Origin: Pararhodobacter sp.
GTDB taxonomy: Bacteria; Pseudomonadota; Alphaproteobacteria; Rhodobacterales; Rhodobacteraceae
Length of the DNA: 64,000 bases
Assembly (NCBI GenBank): GCA_020832545.1
Contig: JAFIEK010000002.1
Span: forward strand, 1 to 64,000
Direction of reading: 5' to 3'
A program made the translations under genes and the position numbers. The notes under the pieces were generated by a model that saw only the letters and a list, made by a program, of their open reading frames with translations, ran no database searches and had not been told where the DNA came from. Positions within the stretch are counted from its first letter, which is position 1. The number at the start of each line of letters is the position of its first letter. Below, in pieces: positions 63,366 to 64,000 of the stretch.

Positions 63366-64000
63366 TCAGGCGATCAATGCCAGATCCGCGGAACCCACAC
63401 CCGCACCGGGAAGTGCGTGGGCATCTGCGCCTGAAACCGTGATCCGCTCATACGCGCTGCGGTCGGCCAGCAGGGCGCGCACCAGCCGCCCGGTCAGCGT
63501 ATGACCTGCGCGATAACCCACATAACGCCCGAGGATCGGTGCACCAGCCACCGCCAGATCGCCCATCGCATCCAGCATCTTGTGGCGCACAGGCTCGTCG
63601 GCATGACGCAGGCCGCCCGGCGTGAGGATGCTGGCACCGTCAAACACCACTGCGTTCTCCATTGTGCCACCCAGGGCCAGCCCGTTGGCGCGCATCAGCG
63701 TGACATCGGCCATACGGCAGAAAGTGCGGCTGTCGGCCAGTTCACGCACGAAAGCGCCGTTGCACAGGGTCAGATCCTTGGTCTGGCGACCGATTGCAGG
63801 ATCGGGGAAATCGATCTCGAATGCGATGGACAGATGTGTTGCGGGTTCTATCCGGGCAAACGCCTGCCCCTCACGCACCTCAACCGGGCGCAAAACCCGG
63901 ATGGCACGCAGAGGTGCGCGCAAACCCGCGACTCCGGCCGCGAGGAACGATGCCACAAAAGGCCGGGCCGAGCCGTCAAGGATGGGAACCTCATCGCCGT
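63366..64000 (-). CDS. lpxC: UDP-3-O-acyl-N-acetylglucosamine deacetylase, 5' end outside the window
   Basis: The committed zinc enzyme of lipid A synthesis. About 211 C-terminal residues are present: ILDGSARPF at the window edge, DLTLCNGAFVRELADSRTF, LALGGTMENAVVFD, then DEPVRHKMLDAMGDLAVAG with the His and Asp of the zinc site, and AYERITVSG close to the end. The gene continues past position 64000 on the minus strand. A short hairpin (gcccc-ttcg-ggggc type) without a T run is in the 151-bp spacer to bamD. Confidence 0.95.
   Translation of the reverse strand, partial: GDEVPILDGSARPFVASFLAAGVAGLRAPLRAIRVLRPVEVREGQAFARIEPATHLSIAFEIDFPDPAIGRQTKDLTLCNGAFVRELADSRTFCRMADVTLMRANGLALGGTMENAVVFDGASILTPGGLRHADEPVRHKMLDAMGDLAVAGAPILGRYVGYRAGHTLTGRLVRALLADRSAYERITVSGADAHALPGAGVGSADLALIA

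Overview
The window is GC-rich and gene-dense and reads as chromosome of an alphaproteobacterium of the Rhodobacterales. The support is the gene order leuS-lptE-holA behind a DUF3576 lipoprotein gene, lpxC-bamD-recN, Rhodobacter-type porins, and Cys-type three-subunit formate dehydrogenase and narKGHJI clusters with Fnr-type boxes. I see no rRNA, tRNA, CRISPR, phage or insertion sequence. Both ends cut genes: a formate dehydrogenase alpha gene at the left and lpxC at the right.

Layout. 1-6.7 kb: formate dehydrogenase (alpha partial, beta, cytochrome b gamma), then an Mrp Fe-S carrier ATPase, a 51-aa membrane protein and a WD40-cytochrome c fusion. 6.7-15.3 kb: an RpiR regulator divergent from a TAXI-type TRAP transporter with UspA and a class III aminotransferase, then a thioredoxin-fold protein and nnrS behind an Fnr-type box. 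15.3-23.6 kb (minus strand): cobalt-type nitrile hydratase (alpha, beta, activator) downstream of a complete dipeptide/oligopeptide ABC transporter, which diverges from a LuxR solo. 23.7-36 kb (minus): a respiratory nitrate module, usp-narK1-narK2-narGHJI-ppiC-DUF2478-mogA, divergent from a Crp/Fnr regulator; the shared intergenic region holds two Fnr-type boxes.

37-41.7 kb: ugpBAEC glycerol-3-phosphate transporter. 41.7-45.2 kb: FAD amine oxidase, aminotransferase and GntR regulator with shared operator-like sites. 45.4-52.4 kb: housekeeping genes (lipoprotein, Trm112-like, Lon-N domain, thioredoxin-TPR, exonuclease III, response regulator, ribA, L,D-transpeptidase, YggS). 52.5-54.6 kb: two tandem paralogous porins. 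54.8-64 kb: DUF3576 lipoprotein, leuS, lptE, holA, GST, lipoprotein, recN, bamD, lpxC.

How the genes fit together: formate oxidation (quinone-reducing dehydrogenase) and nitrate reduction (NarGHI plus two NarK carriers) could form a formate-to-nitrate respiratory chain. MogA and DUF2478 would support the molybdenum cofactor both enzymes need, and NnrS plus the Fnr-family regulator link the region to nitrogen oxides. The rest is mostly uptake of organic nitrogen and carbon (peptides, nitriles, amines, glycerol phosphate). Hairpins directly behind three solute-binding-protein genes suggest a shared way of making binding protein in excess. I found no clearly unprecedented system. The best leads are the WD40-cytochrome c next to formate dehydrogenase, the LuxR solo-peptide transporter-nitrile hydratase neighbourhood, a candidate small RNA behind the response regulator, a dispersed stem-loop repeat, and the GntR operator set.
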